Positions 10,611-22,989 of a DNA stretch of 64,000 nt are shown here, piece after piece (positions within the stretch are counted from its first letter, which is position 1; each line of letters begins with the position of its first letter). The stretch lies in contig CP092863.1 of NCBI GenBank assembly GCA_030710605.1, forward strand, positions 60,522,500 to 60,586,499, given 5' to 3'. The DNA is from Cordylochernes scorpioides (lineage: Eukaryota; Arthropoda; Arachnida; Pseudoscorpiones; Chernetidae). Position numbers and translations under genes: made by a program. The notes beneath the pieces were generated by a model, which worked only from the letters and a program-made list of their open reading frames with translations, was not told the DNA's origin and did not search any database.

Positions 10611-10869
10611 ACGTCATGGTTAGCGTATCACTGAACAGGCTAGTGTGGAATCAGCCGCGTTCTAGTCTTCGCTTTCCTCGTCCAAATGGACCACGACATT
10701 CGACGATTCTATTAATCTCCTCCGAACGGTGACTGCGGTCTTGTAGAATATGTAAGAGCAATTTCAACCTCTGGTTCTAATAGCTTCTTCTACATCCACG
10801 GCGGCCATGTTTAGTACCCTTCTGATATGTTCGTCTGCTTTAATAAACCGAAAATGTTATTTCAAATAC

Positions 10870-11065
10870 AAGGTTGTCCAAAAAGTTCGTAAAAACACTT
10901 ACAAAAAATTGAAATACCAATAATATCCGCCATTATGTATATTTTCTTTGTATTATGTATAAAGTAATTATAGTATGTATTATTATGTATTCGCCGTAAT
11001 AATATTATTCGCCAAGTAATAAGAGAAACGTTTTAAGAAAAACACGAACTTTTGGGGCAATCTTA
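10870..11065. mobile_element. MITE family G (aaggttgtcc type)
   Basis: Left end aaggttgtccaaaaagttcg and right end cacgaacttttggggcaatc are inverted. The same ends (aaggttgtcccaaaagttcg) recur at 12.5, 12.9, 13.1, 30.1, 30.7, 31.4, 31.9 and 40.6 kb. A TA-targeting mariner-type MITE is the simplest reading. Confidence 0.65.
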
Positions 11066-11246
11066 TATAATACTACATTAGAACCTACCTCTTCCCGATA
11101 TAACGATAGCTTCCATCAGACCAACGCTTAAATTTTAAATTCCATTCTTTCAAATCAATTATATTTCAAAATAATCGATAAAGGTTATAGTTTTCCCATT
11201 GTTTAGCATAACAATGGATGAGGCTTTTATTCCCTAATGTTATTAT

Positions 11247-11463
11247 ATACACTCATGGACAAAACTTAAGGAAGTTGTACCTTTTAGCATGTATATCGGG
11301 ATTCAGTCAATAACTCTGAAAGATATTACAGTGACCTTTATTGAAAACATACGAGATAACCAAATGTGAGCAAAATGGCCGCTCTCTCCTTCAAAAAAAA
11401 AATAGATTAAGAAAACGGGAGACATCGAAAACTTACCACTTTCTTAAGTTATATTCATAAGTT
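11247..11463. mobile_element. MITE family F (Tc1-like ends)
   Basis: Left end acactcatggacaaaacttaa and right end ttaagttatattcataagt are inverted. The middle has gggattcagtcaataactct and gatattacagtgacctttat. Confidence 0.6.
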
Positions 11464-11749
11464 AAAATGTCTAATTCTCTCTAAATGGAAGATGAAAGGA
11501 AAGGTAAGTAAAATGTATACCATAAATAGGGTTTTCCTGCTTTAGCCATAATTTATACGTTTTCTGATTATCATAAATCTAAGTTAGACTTCATGTTATT
11601 TCCACAATAAGTTGGAATCTCTCTATATAAGTCATTTTGACATCCTATTTCAATCTCAAAAAGATTTTAGTTCGAATGCATTTCTTAGAAGTGTCCACAT
11701 GTGTCAGTTTAGAGATTTTTAATATTCAAATATCGTAAAAGAATGTTAT

Positions 11750-12067
11750 GGGGGTCGGTGGAAGGATGGTCTAAACCGTTGGTTTTCGACCGCTACGACC
11801 CGGGTTCGATTCCCGCATTGGGCACTTTTTTTTTTCTGATTAAAAAAAAAAAAATGCTCCAATGGCCCCCGATTCTTACAAAAGTCTAACCCCATCAGCG
11901 AGTGCAAGTAACCAAACGGGGATTTGGCACTTTTGTAAGTGCAAAGTCGAACTACTTTTCACATGTCTAGAAATGTGGTGCACTTACAGTAAAAGCAGTC
12001 GCCAACTTCTACCCACCATGATTATTATGGCCTGTACCACGTGTACTAGGGATAAGTAAGTAAAAAG
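11750..12067 (+). mobile_element. tRNA-derived SINE, full-length, 11-bp target duplication
   Basis: Head ggggtcggtggaaggatggt, box B gggttcgattccc, tail actagggataagtaag. Flanked by aagaatgttat at 11739-11749 and 12068-12078. This is the best-preserved + strand copy in the window. Confidence 0.9.
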
Positions 12068-12479
12068 AAGAATGTTATTCAATCTTCAAATAGCGAAAAA
12101 AGAGAATTCCTGTTCGATAGAGCAAAATATTATGTCGCCAGGTAAAAGGTCTGGCCTATATGGTACTGGAATGGACAGGAACTATTAGCACAATTTTAAA
12201 GGTCAGGTTAATTTAGGTTGGGTTAAGTTAGGTCAATGTAATAAAATTTGGACATATGTTTTTAACCAACTTTTTTCAAGTTTGTATATTTCTCTTCTTT
12301 TTGAAAAAACAAAAGCCTATCTTTGTTGCAATTTTTCTCTCTTTTAATTGAATTTGACCGATTTTGACTATTTCCACTAGTTTCCTAAAATAGATCCATG
12401 ATTATCTATAATATAGAAGTGAAAGTTTGTGTTTGCAATACCTCCTTTAAAACGGTGAACGCAGTGTTTACATAGGTCA

Positions 12480-13440
12480 TTGTGTTCTAGGTCAATTGTT
12501 GTATAAGCTTGTCCTAAAAGTTTGTAAACATATTAGGATTTATATTTTGCAAGTGTCTACGAACTTTTGGGACAACCTTGGTAATCGTAAAGATAGATCC
12601 TGCCTGGCCGGAATTCATAGTTTTTCAAATTAAAGATACTTCGACCAGTAAATCTTTTTATTATCTCGACGTTTCGACAAAATCTTTTGTCCTCGTCAGG
12701 AGCGAATAAAAATTAAAACATTTGGAAAAGCGTTATAAATTATTTTAAAGAGAATATAAAAATATTTAGTGGCCGAAGTATCTTTAATTTGAAAAACCTT
12801 GGTAATATTGGTAACCTTGGTAAAATTATAACAGAATCTTATAGAATAATGATTTAATCTCTGATGTTTTTTCTATTATCAAGAGTGGGCAATCAGCAGG
12901 TAGACCAAGTTTAAGAATTACAAAGTTGTCCCAAAAATTCGTAAACATATTATGATTTTTATTTTGCAAGTGTTTACGAACTTTTGGAACAACCTTGATA
13001 ATATAGGTAACCTTGGTAAAATTATAACAGAATTCTTATAGAAGAATGATTTAATCTCTGATGTTCTATATCAAGGGTGGTTAATCAGCAGATAAGCCAA
13101 GTTTCAGAATCGCAAGGTTGACCTAAAAGTTCGTAAACACTTGCAAAATATAAATCATAATATTTAGAAATTTAATTGTCATCTATCGTTAATTTTTTTG
13201 TAAAAATAAATTTACTGGCAATGTGTTTCTTTTAATAATGTAATCAAATATTATCTCTTTACAGATGTTCACTACTGATGAGCCAAACCCTCTCATTCAA
13301 TAACTCTATCATTGCAGTAAGGATTGTAGAGATAATATTTGATAATATTGTTTAAAGAAACACATTGCCAGTAAATTTATTTGTACAAAATATAAATCAT
13401 AATATGTTTAAGAACCTTTGAGACAACTTTATATTTATTT
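12480..13440. repeat. cluster of MITE families G and H
   Basis: Family G ends lie near 12510, 12570, 12940, 12975, 13120 and 13400. Family H (12615-12800) carries tcgacgtttcgac, ttgtcctcgtcaggag and gaagtatctttaatttgaaa. The segment 13180-13400 forms an inverted repeat around a MITE A-like core (ctgatgagccaaaccctct, cattgcagtaagga). No genes. Confidence 0.55.
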
Positions 13441-13539
13441 TCAACTATGAAATTATATATTGCCATTTTAAAAATAACATTGAATACAAGAGCACACAAT
13501 CGAAATATAAAAAACTTTAAACCAATTTAGTGATTTTTT

Positions 13540-14100
13540 TAAACCGCCTTTTATTGTTTGTGGCCTCAATTTATTTACTTATTTCAACACACAAAACGCG
13601 ATATCCCGGCTAGGGATAATTGCGTCGATTTACATTTTTTAAACAGAAACAGTTATAAACATATTATACAAGAAAAAGTAATCAAAAATAAAAAGAGAAA
13701 CAATAATATATATTAGGAACCTGAACCTTTCAGGTTAGAAAGATAATCATATATTTACAAAAATAGTTAAATCTATGATAATTCTCTTTGCTATTTACAA
13801 ATTGATATATAAATTCAACATTATTTATTGTCTGTTGTCTAGCGGTGAAGAAGAGTGGGCATTCCAGCAGTAGGTGTAGGGATAATTAGTATTTAGGGAC
13901 ATTTCGGTAGTGGATTCAACTATAAGATATTTTAACCAATAGGAATACATATTGGCTTCTGTTGATTTGTCCTTATTGGCTGATATCACGCCAAGGAACA
14001 CCATTTCCAGGATGACCTTCAAAAAGAAGACAATGAGGCCATGTCGCCAGACTGATTTACTCCTTCGACTGACCCACTTCCTCATAGAACACACATACAC
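13540..14100 (-). pseudogene. LINE 3' fragment (same family as 52795-54450)
   Basis: The minus frame around 13790-13895 reads LSLHLLLECPLFFTARQ, matching the HLLLKC-type zinc tail of the LINE at 53 kb. Its 3' end, near 13590-13635, has acgcgatatcccggctaggg, like the gcgcgatgtcccgccaagga end of the 53-kb copy. A longer frame in another phase at 13825-14100 is not the coding one. Reverse transcriptase is missing. Confidence 0.5.
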
Positions 14101-14475
14101 TTTTTAAATTTATAAATATTTCATTTACATAAAAGAATAATCGTTTGGCTTATATTGATACATTTTACGCATATTTTGCTATAAAAATTCATATACTACT
14201 ACAAAAATTTCAAAGTGAAAACATCAGGGCTTACAGGGAAAAGTTTCTTTTTAAAAATTTTAATTAACAAATCTCTCTAGCTTTTTCGAATATGAAAGAG
14301 CTTCTACAAGAGAACATATTTTACTTTAAATCGTCAATAGAAGTATAGAGTTAAAATCAAATGCATAGGGTGTTTATACAGTTATTTGACTGCAAGAATC
14401 AACGCATGACCTCCACTCCAAGTGCTTATCGAGTTTGCTATTAAGAGGCGATATGAAATATCTCTGTATTAGTAA
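14100..14475. other. unassigned AT-rich stretch
   Basis: No frame or repeat recognised. Confidence 0.35.
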
Positions 14476-14479
14476 TGTA

Positions 14480-14690
14480 CATACAAATGTGATGCATTAG
14501 GGCACCATCTGTTATCAAAATTCAAAACTCTTATAGATGCGTATGATTCTTTTAAAAAATAAACAATTTATACTATCCTTACCCTCCCATTAATTTTTCC
14601 ATTGCAGTAAGGACAGTAGAAATTGTTTATTTTTAAAAACAATCATACGCGTCTATAATAGTTTTGAATTTTGACATACAAATGTAGTTT
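14480..14690. mobile_element. MITE family A, short copy
   Basis: gcaccatctgttatcaaaat and gatgcgtatgattctttt at the left pair with aatcatacgcgtctataata at the right. The core is shortened to the ctatcctta and ccattgcagtaaggacagt parts. Confidence 0.65.
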
Positions 14691-15155
14691 GTTGTATGTA
14701 GGAGTTGGGGTTTGTGGTTTGATGACTTGGTATAACAGATAGTCTATATTGTCTGTTAACATCGACCTCTACATGGGCTGTTAGTCAATCCTTGTGACGT
14801 CCAACATAGAGAAGGTAGACGTACCATGGATATATGGTATATCTACAGTCATAACGATATGTAGACATGTAGTGTAGCTATCTAGACATCCTAGGAATGG
14901 ACAGACAGACAGAGAGAGACCATGGTGGCAACAACCCCAGGCCAACAAATCCGGTTACGTGTTCTTCCGAGCGTAGGTACTGCTGGCGGGTCAAACCGGC
15001 GCTAATCTTCCTGTAGCATTCCTCCCACATTTACCTGACCCATGTAGATCCAATCTTACCTTACATTCCATCAGTAAACACTTTTATTTAACAATTCAAT
15101 TATATTGACACTTATAGTCCATTGTTACAAAAATGAGAAATTAAATAAAGATAAA
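14690..15155. other. unassigned sequence
   Basis: A stretch with tagacatgtagtgtagc and gacagacagacagagagaga. No gene or named repeat was recognised. Confidence 0.3.
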
Positions 15156-15159
15156 TTAT

Positions 15160-15480
15160 ATCAAATTACGAAACTATTTTAGACGCGTAATATTCTTTAA
15201 AAAAAAAAAAAATTCTACTGCCCTTACTGCAATGGAAAAATTAAAGGGTTTCGCCAATTTGATCTACCAGACCGCTTCTTAGAGCTCTAATACTATATTG
15301 GATCATTCTGCTTTTATATGCTACACTGAAGGATGGAATCTTAGAAATGGTATTTAAACAAACTATGGAAATTTCTAAGATTCCACCCTTTAGTGCAGCA
15401 TACAAGGTGTGTCCAATAAAGAATATTACGCGTCTAAAATAGTTTCGTAATTTGATAACAGATGGCGCGCTAGTGCATCG
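15160..15480. mobile_element. MITE family A
   Basis: Left attacgaaactattttagac and right gtctaaaatagtttcgtaat form inverted ends, followed by gataacagatggcgcgctag, the outer terminus. The core includes taccagaccgcttcttagag and ctacactgaaggatgg. Confidence 0.7.
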
Positions 15481-15548
15481 TAATAAATGATATTATTTAC
15501 AATTTGGTGATAAAATATAAAAAGATGTTCTCAGGAAGAAAGGCTCCT

Positions 15549-17025
15549 CCATCTTGTCCTCCTCCAGACAAGGACAGGATCTCTCAGTTCAATGTTGAGA
15601 TGATACTTATAGAGACATGTCTTGGTAGACCCCAGGAGTCCTCTTCCAGACAAGGACTCTCAGTTCAATGTTGAGATGATACTTATAGATACATGTCTTG
15701 GCAGACCCCAGGAGTCCTCTTCCAGACAAGGACTCTCAGTTCAATGTTGAGATGATACTTATAGATACATGTCTTGGCAGACCCCAGGAGTCCTCTTCCA
15801 GACAAGGACTCTCAGTTCAATGTTGAGATGATACTTATAGATACATGTCTTGGCAGACCCCAGGAGTCCTCTTCCAGACAAGGACTCTCAGTTCAATGTT
15901 GAGATGATACTTATAGATACATGTCTTGGCAGACCCCAGGAGTCCTCTTCCAGACAAGGACTCTCAGTTCAATGTTGAGATGATACTTATAGATACATGT
16001 CTTGGCAGACCCCAGGAGTCCTCTTCCAGACAAGGACTCTCAGTTCAATGTTGAGATGATACTTATAGAGACATGTCTTGGCAGACCCCAGGAGTCCTCT
16101 TCCAGACAAGGACTCTCAGTTCAATGTTGAGATGATACTTATAGATACATGTCTTGGCAGACCCCAGGAGTCCTCTTCCAGACAAGGACAGGATCTCTCA
16201 GTTCAATGTTGAGATGATACTTATAGATACATGTCTTGGCAGACCCCAGGAGTCCTCTTCCAGACAAGGACTCTCAGTTCAATGTTGAGATGATACTTAT
16301 AGAGACATGTCTTGGCAGACCCCAGGAGTCCTCTTCCAGACAAGGACAGGATCTCTCAGTTCAATGTTGAGATGATACTTATAGATACATGTCTTGGCAG
16401 ACCCCAGGAGTCCTCTTCCAGACAAGGACTCTCAGTTCAATGTTGAGATGATACTTATAGAGACATGTCTTGGCAGACCCCAGGAGTCCTCTTCCAGACA
16501 AGGACTCTCAGTTCAATGTTGAGATGATACTTATAGATACATGTCTTGGCAGACCCCAGGAGTCCTCTTCCAGACAAGGACTCTCAGTTCAATGTTGAGA
16601 TGATACTTATAGAGACATGTCTTGGCAGACCCCAGGAGTCCTCTTCCAGACAAGGACAGGATCTCTCAGTTCAATGTTGAGATGATACTTATAGATACAT
16701 GTCTTGGCAGACCCCAGGAGTCCTCTTCCAGACAAGGACAGGATCTCTCAGTTTAATGTTGAACTTATAGAGACATGTCAGACACCAGGAGTCCTCTTCC
16801 AGACAAGGACTCTCAGTTCAATGTTGAGATGATACTTATAGAGACATGTCTTGGCAGACCCCAGGAGTCCTCTTCCAGACAAGGACAGGATCTCTCAGTT
16901 CAATGTTGAGATGATACTTATAGATACATGTCTTGGCAGACCCCAGGAGTCCTCTTCCAGACAAGGACAGGATCTCTCAGTTTAATGTTGAACTTATAGA
17001 GACATGTCAGACACCAGGATGGCCA
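15549..17025. repeat. minisatellite, 76/83-bp units, about 19 copies
   Basis: The unit holds agtcctcttccagacaagg, actctcagttcaatgttgag, gatgatacttatag and catgtcttggcagacccc. Two length forms alternate: 76 bp, and 83 bp with an extra acaggat before tctcag. A second polymorphism is gatacatg versus gagacatg. Two shortened units near 16750-16790 and 16980-17010 mark the decayed right edge. Sequence at 24570-24625 (ctccttgtctggag, ctcaagatggaggagcctcc) matches the left flank in inverted orientation, suggesting a dispersed parent element. Confidence 0.9.
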
Positions 17026-17254
17026 GGACGTTATCATCCAGGCCTCACCCGAAGACCTGCAGGTCAGGGACGATGATGGTAAATGTCTCCCAGATGAGAG
17101 GACAACGGCAGGACCAGTACCTAGCGTATAGAAATAGACATCTAAATTAAAGATATAATGCATTGAGCAATGCTCTTCCTCAAGATCACAAATAAGCTTG
17201 TTATTCAATATTTAAAAAATTCTAAATAAAAAAATAAAATAAAAAAATATATAA

Positions 17255-17770
17255 AGAAATAACGCGCCGTCTCTATATAAGGAATAAAAAGATTAAGAAA
17301 CGAGTGTTTCTTTTACACAAAACAAACTTCTACTGCCTTTACTGCGATGAGAAAATATATTGGGAGTACTTGGCTCATCAGTGGTGAACCCTCCCAGCGG
17401 TTTCGCCAATTTAATCTACCAGACCGCTTCTTAGAGCTCTAATACTGTATTGGACAATTCTGCTTTTATATGCTACACTGAAGGGTGGAATCTTTGAAAT
17501 GGTATTTAAACAAACTATGGAAATTTCTAAGATTTCACCCTTCAGTGTAGCATATAAAAGCAGATTGATCCAATACAGTGTTAGAACTCTAAAGAAGCTG
17601 TCTGGTAGATTAAATTGGCGAAACCACTGGGAAGGTTTACCACAGATGAGCCAAGCCATCTCAATATTCTTTTTTCATCGCAGTAAGAACAGTAGAAAGT
17701 TTGATATATGTGTAAAAGAAACACTCGTGTCTTAATGTTTTTATTGCCTAAAAAATAGCGTTAAAATGTT
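17255..17770. mobile_element. composite MITE family A'
   Basis: Opens aaataacgcgccgtctctat and closes tgtcttaatg..aaaatagcgtta. The interior is a palindrome of two family A' cores around 17500-17560 (ctaagatttcacccttcagt and its inverted partner). Confidence 0.65.
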
Positions 17771-18054
17771 TATAATTTTCATCGATAGATGACGATAAGT
17801 TAATGCTGATATTTTCATCTTACTAGATAAATTACTTTATTATATATTGTGGGAGTATAAATAAGTTGGTATGGTTTTAATAAAGATGGCGCTACTAGTT
17901 TATTGTTCCATTGTTTCATCTGACAATACCATTATTTAGAATCGTTATAATAAGGAATCCTTTTTCAGTAACCTTCATTTTTCTGAAGTATAAACAACCT
18001 CGTTTCTATTTGCTCCTAAAATGTCAACGTTGTACCAAATAATGTGTTTTTGCG

Positions 18055-18270
18055 GGGAGTTTTACTTCATTACTTCAATATGAAGAAAAAATCTGCTGAG
18101 AGTCATCGTAGTTTATGATGACCATGCTCTATCTGAACGAACGTGTCAGAAGTGGTTTGCATGGTTTAAAAGTAGAACTTTTGATTTGGAAGACGAAGAA
18201 AGACCTGGAGCGCCACCAAAGTTTGAAGATGACGAATTAGAGGCAATGCTCAATGAAGATCAAATACAAA
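18055..18270 (+). pseudogene. mariner transposase N-terminal fragment
   Basis: The frame reads KKSAESHR, then a stop, then DDHALSERTCQKWFAWFK and DLEDEERPGAPPKFED. This is the helix-turn-helix DNA-binding part of a mariner transposase. It has an in-frame stop and no catalytic domain, so it is dead. It belongs to a different mariner lineage from the copy at 25 kb. Confidence 0.85.
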
Positions 18271-18620
18271 TGCAAAAGGAACTTATATGCATATACCATC
18301 AATTAATACCATAAGTCCACCACTTAGGCTATATCTGCAATTAAATCGCAAACGACACACGCTGGTGGTAGACGGAAGCACAATTCAATTGGACCAAAGA
18401 CATCACGTGACTCACCAACCGATTATTCCCACGCCGGCTGACCTAGAAAGGTGCGTGTGCTCCTGTGGAGGTGTTTATTGACATATCTTATCGTCTGGTA
18501 TTCCAGCTAACCCTAAATTGTGCCGTGTTTGCTTAGCCTACATCAGGCCTCTCCAGACACTCTCTTATATAGGTCGCTTTGATAAAACAAACAGTTTGAC
18601 ATTTTATTCCAATTCTATTT
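18270..18620. other. unassigned sequence
   Basis: Contains short frames at 18287-18481 and 18518-18796 but no homology I recognise; the second runs into the family E repeat. Confidence 0.3.
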
Positions 18621-18624
18621 ATAA

Positions 18625-18800
18625 AATAGCGTGGTGGTGTCTTGTCCACTACATGGAAAGGGGAAGTTCCATTGCCCCGTTAGTTAGCCACATTTCAGAA
18701 TTCCCTGTTAACGGTTACCGTAGCGGCTTGGGGCTCATGACACCGTACTTCGTCCTACAGGGCAGTCCCTTACTTGTGCTGCTTCTCCCCACGTAGAGGT
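18625..18800. repeat. interspersed repeat family E
   Basis: Contains ggtgtcttgtcc, catggaaagggg, ccattgccccgtt and ctcatgacaccgtacttcg, and ends cttctccccacgtagagg. Two further copies sit side by side at 36146-36305 and 36325-36475. The class is unknown. Confidence 0.6.
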
Positions 18801-19027
18801 GGACTACGTAAATGAGAAAAAGTTTTTTTTTTTTTGGCTGCATTTTTGTTACTCCAACTACAGAGATCTCTACAATGTTCATATCTTCCCTCAATAAAAC
18901 AATGAACTACATAAATGAATGGTGAACCAGGTTGTGAAAACATTAAAGACATACAAGCTACTCATTATATTTATCTTAACTTTGTATATATACAAGTCAA
19001 ATAAACAATTTACATTAATTAAAAGGC

Positions 19028-19140
19028 GATAACGTTCCATCTATATGGAATATGGCACGAATGTTTATTTTAAATATAGAACAAACTTCTACTGTCCTTA
19101 CTGATGAAAAAATATTGGTAGGACTTGGCTCATGAGTGTA
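19028..19140. repeat. MITE family A' fragment
   Basis: gataacgttccatctatatg is followed by aacttctactgtccttactg and ggacttggctcatgagt. The right half is lost. Confidence 0.5.
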
Positions 19141-19199
19141 AACCACACACATAACAAAGATAGCCGAAATCTCTCAAGAAAACAGTAAAAGTCGTTTGC

Positions 19200-19560
19200 G
19201 GTGTTATTTAACCAATTCTTGTATTAACCTATCTGGAATTCTGATCATATGAGTAAAGGGCAGCCGACAGTGCTATCATAACACAACTAAACGTTGTATC
19301 ATGAGGCAACGTGGTGTTTGCGAAATGTTTCCACGATTTCACACTTCTTGGAAGTTTATTTTCACCGCAATACATCACTGAGTTTTGAGACAGTTTTAGC
19401 AAATATATCGCAAGAAGATGTTGAAGCTGTAAACTTGACAGAACTGGTATCACAACTTCCCAATTCACTATCATATTGCTGTGCTAATTCTACCTGGTCT
19501 GTGTAACTTGAAACATCCGAAAAGATAATCAATTATAACTGGTTTAAAGGCTGATGTGAA
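19200..19560. other. unassigned sequence with short opposing ORFs
   Basis: Frames at 19229-19474 (minus) and 19294-19506 (plus) overlap. Neither has recognisable motifs. Confidence 0.25.
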
Positions 19561-19604
19561 AAGTAGCCTTCTCACAAACAGAAAATAAATGTGGAATAAG
19601 TTCA

Positions 19605-19970
19605 GTATACACTCATAGACATAACTTGAGAAAGTAGAAATTCTTTGATGTCTCGTCTATTTTTTTTTTTAAGGAGACAGAGGTAATTTTGTTCACACTT
19701 GGTTATCTCGTATCATCAATAAAGGTCACTGTAATATCTTTCAGAGTTATTGTCTGAATCCCGATATACATGCTAAAAGGTACAACTTCCTTAAGTTTTG
19801 TCCATGAATGTATCTTTCAGAGTTATTGTCTGAATCCCGATATACATGCTAAAAGGTACAACTTCTTTAAGTTTTGTCCATGAGTTTATCTTTCAGAGTT
19901 ATTGTCTGAATCCAGATATACATGCTAAAAGGTACAAATTCCTTAAGTTTGGTCCATAAGTGTAGATGAC
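19605..19970. repeat. family F MITE with about three 76-bp tandem units
   Basis: The unit contains atctttcagagttattgtct, atacatgctaaaaggtacaa and ttaagttttgtccatgaat. It begins as a normal family F end (acactcatagacataacttg) and is amplified from about 19735 to 19967. Confidence 0.7.
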
Positions 19971-20042
19971 ACTACAGTTTGTAGATATATCAATAATACA
20001 TATTCATCCTTGCATTTACAATTTAACAAAATCAATAAACAA

Positions 20043-20258
20043 ACCAGGGCCAGGTTTCTTTTTTAACTTTTTTTCTTTCTCAAACCTTTGGACCAATATG
20101 CCCTTCAACAGGAGACCTAGAAGTACCATTTCCAGCCAATTATAAGCATTACCAATGTGTATATAATTGGCTGTAAGTATAACTTCTAGGTCTACTGTTG
20201 AAGGGTATATTGGCCGGAAACTTGATAAATAATAAATAGTTCCCTGGCCCTGGATTGC
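20043..20258. mobile_element. MITE with ccagggccagg inverted ends
   Basis: Left accagggccaggtttctt and right ttccctggccctgg are inverted, and the interior arms gaagggtatattgg / ccaatatgcccttcaac pair. It folds into a near-complete hairpin. Confidence 0.7.
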
Positions 20259-20819
20259 CTATTTATTTTGTTAAATTAAAAAGATCTATCAATGATGACT
20301 TTACATAAATAAACTAAGTTAACCAAACTACAAGAAACCTATCTAACCTCTACACACAGAACAATGCTCCATTAATCTATCTACAATTTCCATTTAAACA
20401 ATCCATCCATTACCTATCCTATCATCTACAATCTAAATACCGTTTAACCTCTTTCTTACAATACACGATCCATATGGGAACCAAAGTTCAAGGTCCATAT
20501 TGACCAATCAAATGACAGCAAAATGATAAACTAGTGTTTGTTTAGCCTAGATTGTATTGGAATCTTCTTTGATTTATGGTTTGTATAATGGTGAATGGAT
20601 TGTGCTGCTGGTTGGTTGGGTTTTTCTATTGTTATATGTATATCACGCAACAGATATCGCATCTTATTTTTTAAATAATCGATTTAGAATTTTGTTGACG
20701 ACTATATTTTTAAAATATCGTCTGATAATATTTACATTTCCTTATCCTAATTTATATTTTTTTCTAATTCTCTACGTTACAATATATATTCCTGGAAGAA
20801 TTTAGATTCATGTAAATAT

Positions 20820-20990
20820 AAAAGACAAATTTCAGGATGATACAGCAATTTATTTAAGGAACAAGCACCAATTTAATATTGATAAAATACAAGAGAAGCA
20901 ATGAGGGAAGTTTAAGCAGAGTAATAAAATATATAAACATCAAACTTAATAATCTGTTAATAAAATAATAAATACTTTACTGTAATATTT
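20820..20990 (-). repeat. solo LTR remnant of the 57-58 kb LTR family
   Basis: acagcaatttattta, gagggaagtttaagcagag, ataaacatcaaactta and tctgttaataaaataataaa match the LTRs at 57.2-58.4 kb. Confidence 0.5.
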
Positions 20991-20999
20991 TTCTAACAT

Positions 21000-21560
21000 T
21001 TTTCAAAAATATATTTTAATAGCTATATATTATCTCTTACTTTCGTATAAATATATTAAAATCGGAAAGTTTTTGAACTAAGGTAGAAATTATAAAGAGT
21101 GAAAAACTATGTTCTATATTAGTTGGAATTTTTATGAATTCATTGAGTAAGGATGGGATCTTGATTGACACTATGGCTTCTATGGTCAGACTTTTAGATT
21201 ATAGAATGACCTTCAATTAATATAGTACATTATTCTTACATTTTCTATAAAATCTCATCTTTTTTTTTTTTTTAACTTTTGAAAAGAAAATAATTTGACG
21301 TAATCAACACGTTGTCTTTAAACCTATAAATTTTATCCTATATATTGTCGCGAAATTTGTTTATTTCAGAATAAATTTAAAGCAACTGTCTATTAATAAA
21401 TATGTAAATAATTTTATTTACATATTTAATGTTATATAAGAAAAGGTATGAAAATATATTCTGTAACTTATTTTTCTTTCTAAATTGCTTTGAGGAAAAC
21501 TTTACTAAGTTTACGAATTGAATAATAAAACCTGCTAAAATAGAACTGTTTGCATCTAAT
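21000..21560. other. unassigned AT-rich stretch
   Basis: No gene or named repeat seen; a frame at 21377-21661 is AT-biased and runs into the repeat at 21570. Confidence 0.3.
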
Positions 21561-21569
21561 CTGAAGTCG

Positions 21570-21800
21570 CGATAATATAAAATGTTTGAGTCAAAAGACG
21601 TACCATTAAATAAGTTTATATTAAAAAGGGCGTACCTGGATCTGTAAAGACAAAAAAACAAATTTTTCTCAAAATATTTCGAGAAATTGCTCCATTTTTA
21701 TCATTGTGCAAGAAATTGATAAATAGGGAGCAATCTCTCGAAATATTTTGAGAAAACTGTTCTTTTTCTTTACAGATTCAGTTAAGCCCTTTTTATATAA
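21570..21800. repeat. hairpin MITE, same family as 60577-60893
   Basis: ttctcaaaatatttcgagaa and ctctcgaaatattttgagaa form the arms, with ggcgtacctggatctgtaaa at the left end. Confidence 0.65.
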
Positions 21801-22294
21801 ATATAACTTGTGTAAACCAAATTAAATAGGATGAAGAGGCGATCGTCAAAGCATATAGATAAAATCAATCGCTACAAGAGGAAAGGAGAATTCAGCGTGA
21901 AATAGCGTCGAGGTCAGGAAGAAAGATTGGAATCTCTTGTCCTGTTTAAATTAGGAAGAACACGCAGGAAACTGGCGTGAAACTTATCATCTACCTAAAT
22001 ATCTACCATGGATGGGCGTTACGGTAGATACTTGTTCTCACTTTCCGTCTACCAGCGATTGTCACTCTTCATCTACCAGGATCCGTATTGTTAAAACTGC
22101 AACAGCTCTTGTACCATTTCAACCAGCCCATCAGTAAATGCAAGAAATGCTATTCTGTCGAATGTATTGATAGATCAAACAGTGGTGGTAAGAGGAATCC
22201 AACAAGCTCTGTAGCCATCAATGGGTTTGTGATAGAAATTGAAAAGATTTTATTGACCATACAAGTCAATTTATTTTAAAGACTTAATTAACTT

Positions 22295-22710
22295 AAAGGA
22301 AATGAAAATATTTAGACGCGAATTTTTCTTTCACACATAAATCAAACTTCTACTGTCCTTACTGCGAGAAAAAAAAATATTAGAATGCCTTGACTCATTA
22401 GTGGTGAACTCTCCCAGTGATTTCACCAATTTAATCTACCAGACTGCTTCTTTAGAGCTCTAATACTGTATTGGATCATTCTGCTTATATATGCTACACT
22501 GAAGGGTGGAATCTTAGAAATGGTATTTAAGAAAACTATAGACATAAGTTTTTAGGACAGCATAATTGCATATGAATATTTGCATCTAGCAATGCTCTTC
22601 CGCAAAAATAAGGATAGTAGAAGTTTGATTTATGCCTGAAAGAAACATTCGCGTCTTAATGTTTTCATTTGCTTTATATAGATGGTGCGTTATTGATTTA
22701 TATATTAACT
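22295..22710. mobile_element. MITE family A'
   Basis: Left ttagacgcg..ctttcacacataaatc and right gcctgaaagaaacattcgcg are inverted; tagatggtgcgttattgatt closes it. The core matches 9239-9525. Confidence 0.65.
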
Positions 22711-22728
22711 TAATTAACTAGTCCGCAA

Positions 22729-22892
22729 AAGGTTTCTAATTTATTATAATTAGCAAGCTTTTTCAAGTTCAAGAACTCTTCTATGGGCATTTATTCCAAA
22801 TATATACATTCAAATGTATGAAGGAAAAATATCTTTTAGAAGAGTTCTTAAACTCGAAAAAAAAAACTTGCCAATTATAATAAATTAGAAAC
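22729..22892. repeat. inverted repeat, family J
   Basis: Arms ggtttctaatttattataat and attataataaattagaaacc enclose two opposed copies of the gaagagttctt / caagttcaagaactcttc hairpin followed by the cgaaa and cttgcc motif. Confidence 0.6.
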
Positions 22893-22989
22893 CTTTCAGG
22901 AGTTATAATCTGAATCCCAATATATACATGCTAAAAGGTACAACTTCCTTATGTTTTGTCCATTAGTATAAATGATTATATAATTGGAA

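Noticed and set aside
11750-11825. Functional tRNA gene
   Set aside because: Box A and box B are present, but the segment is the head of a longer SINE with a tail and target duplication, and several copies exist in the window.
13825-14100. 91-aa minus-strand protein
   Set aside because: The LINE-like zinc tail is in a different frame of the same strand, so this frame is not the coding one.
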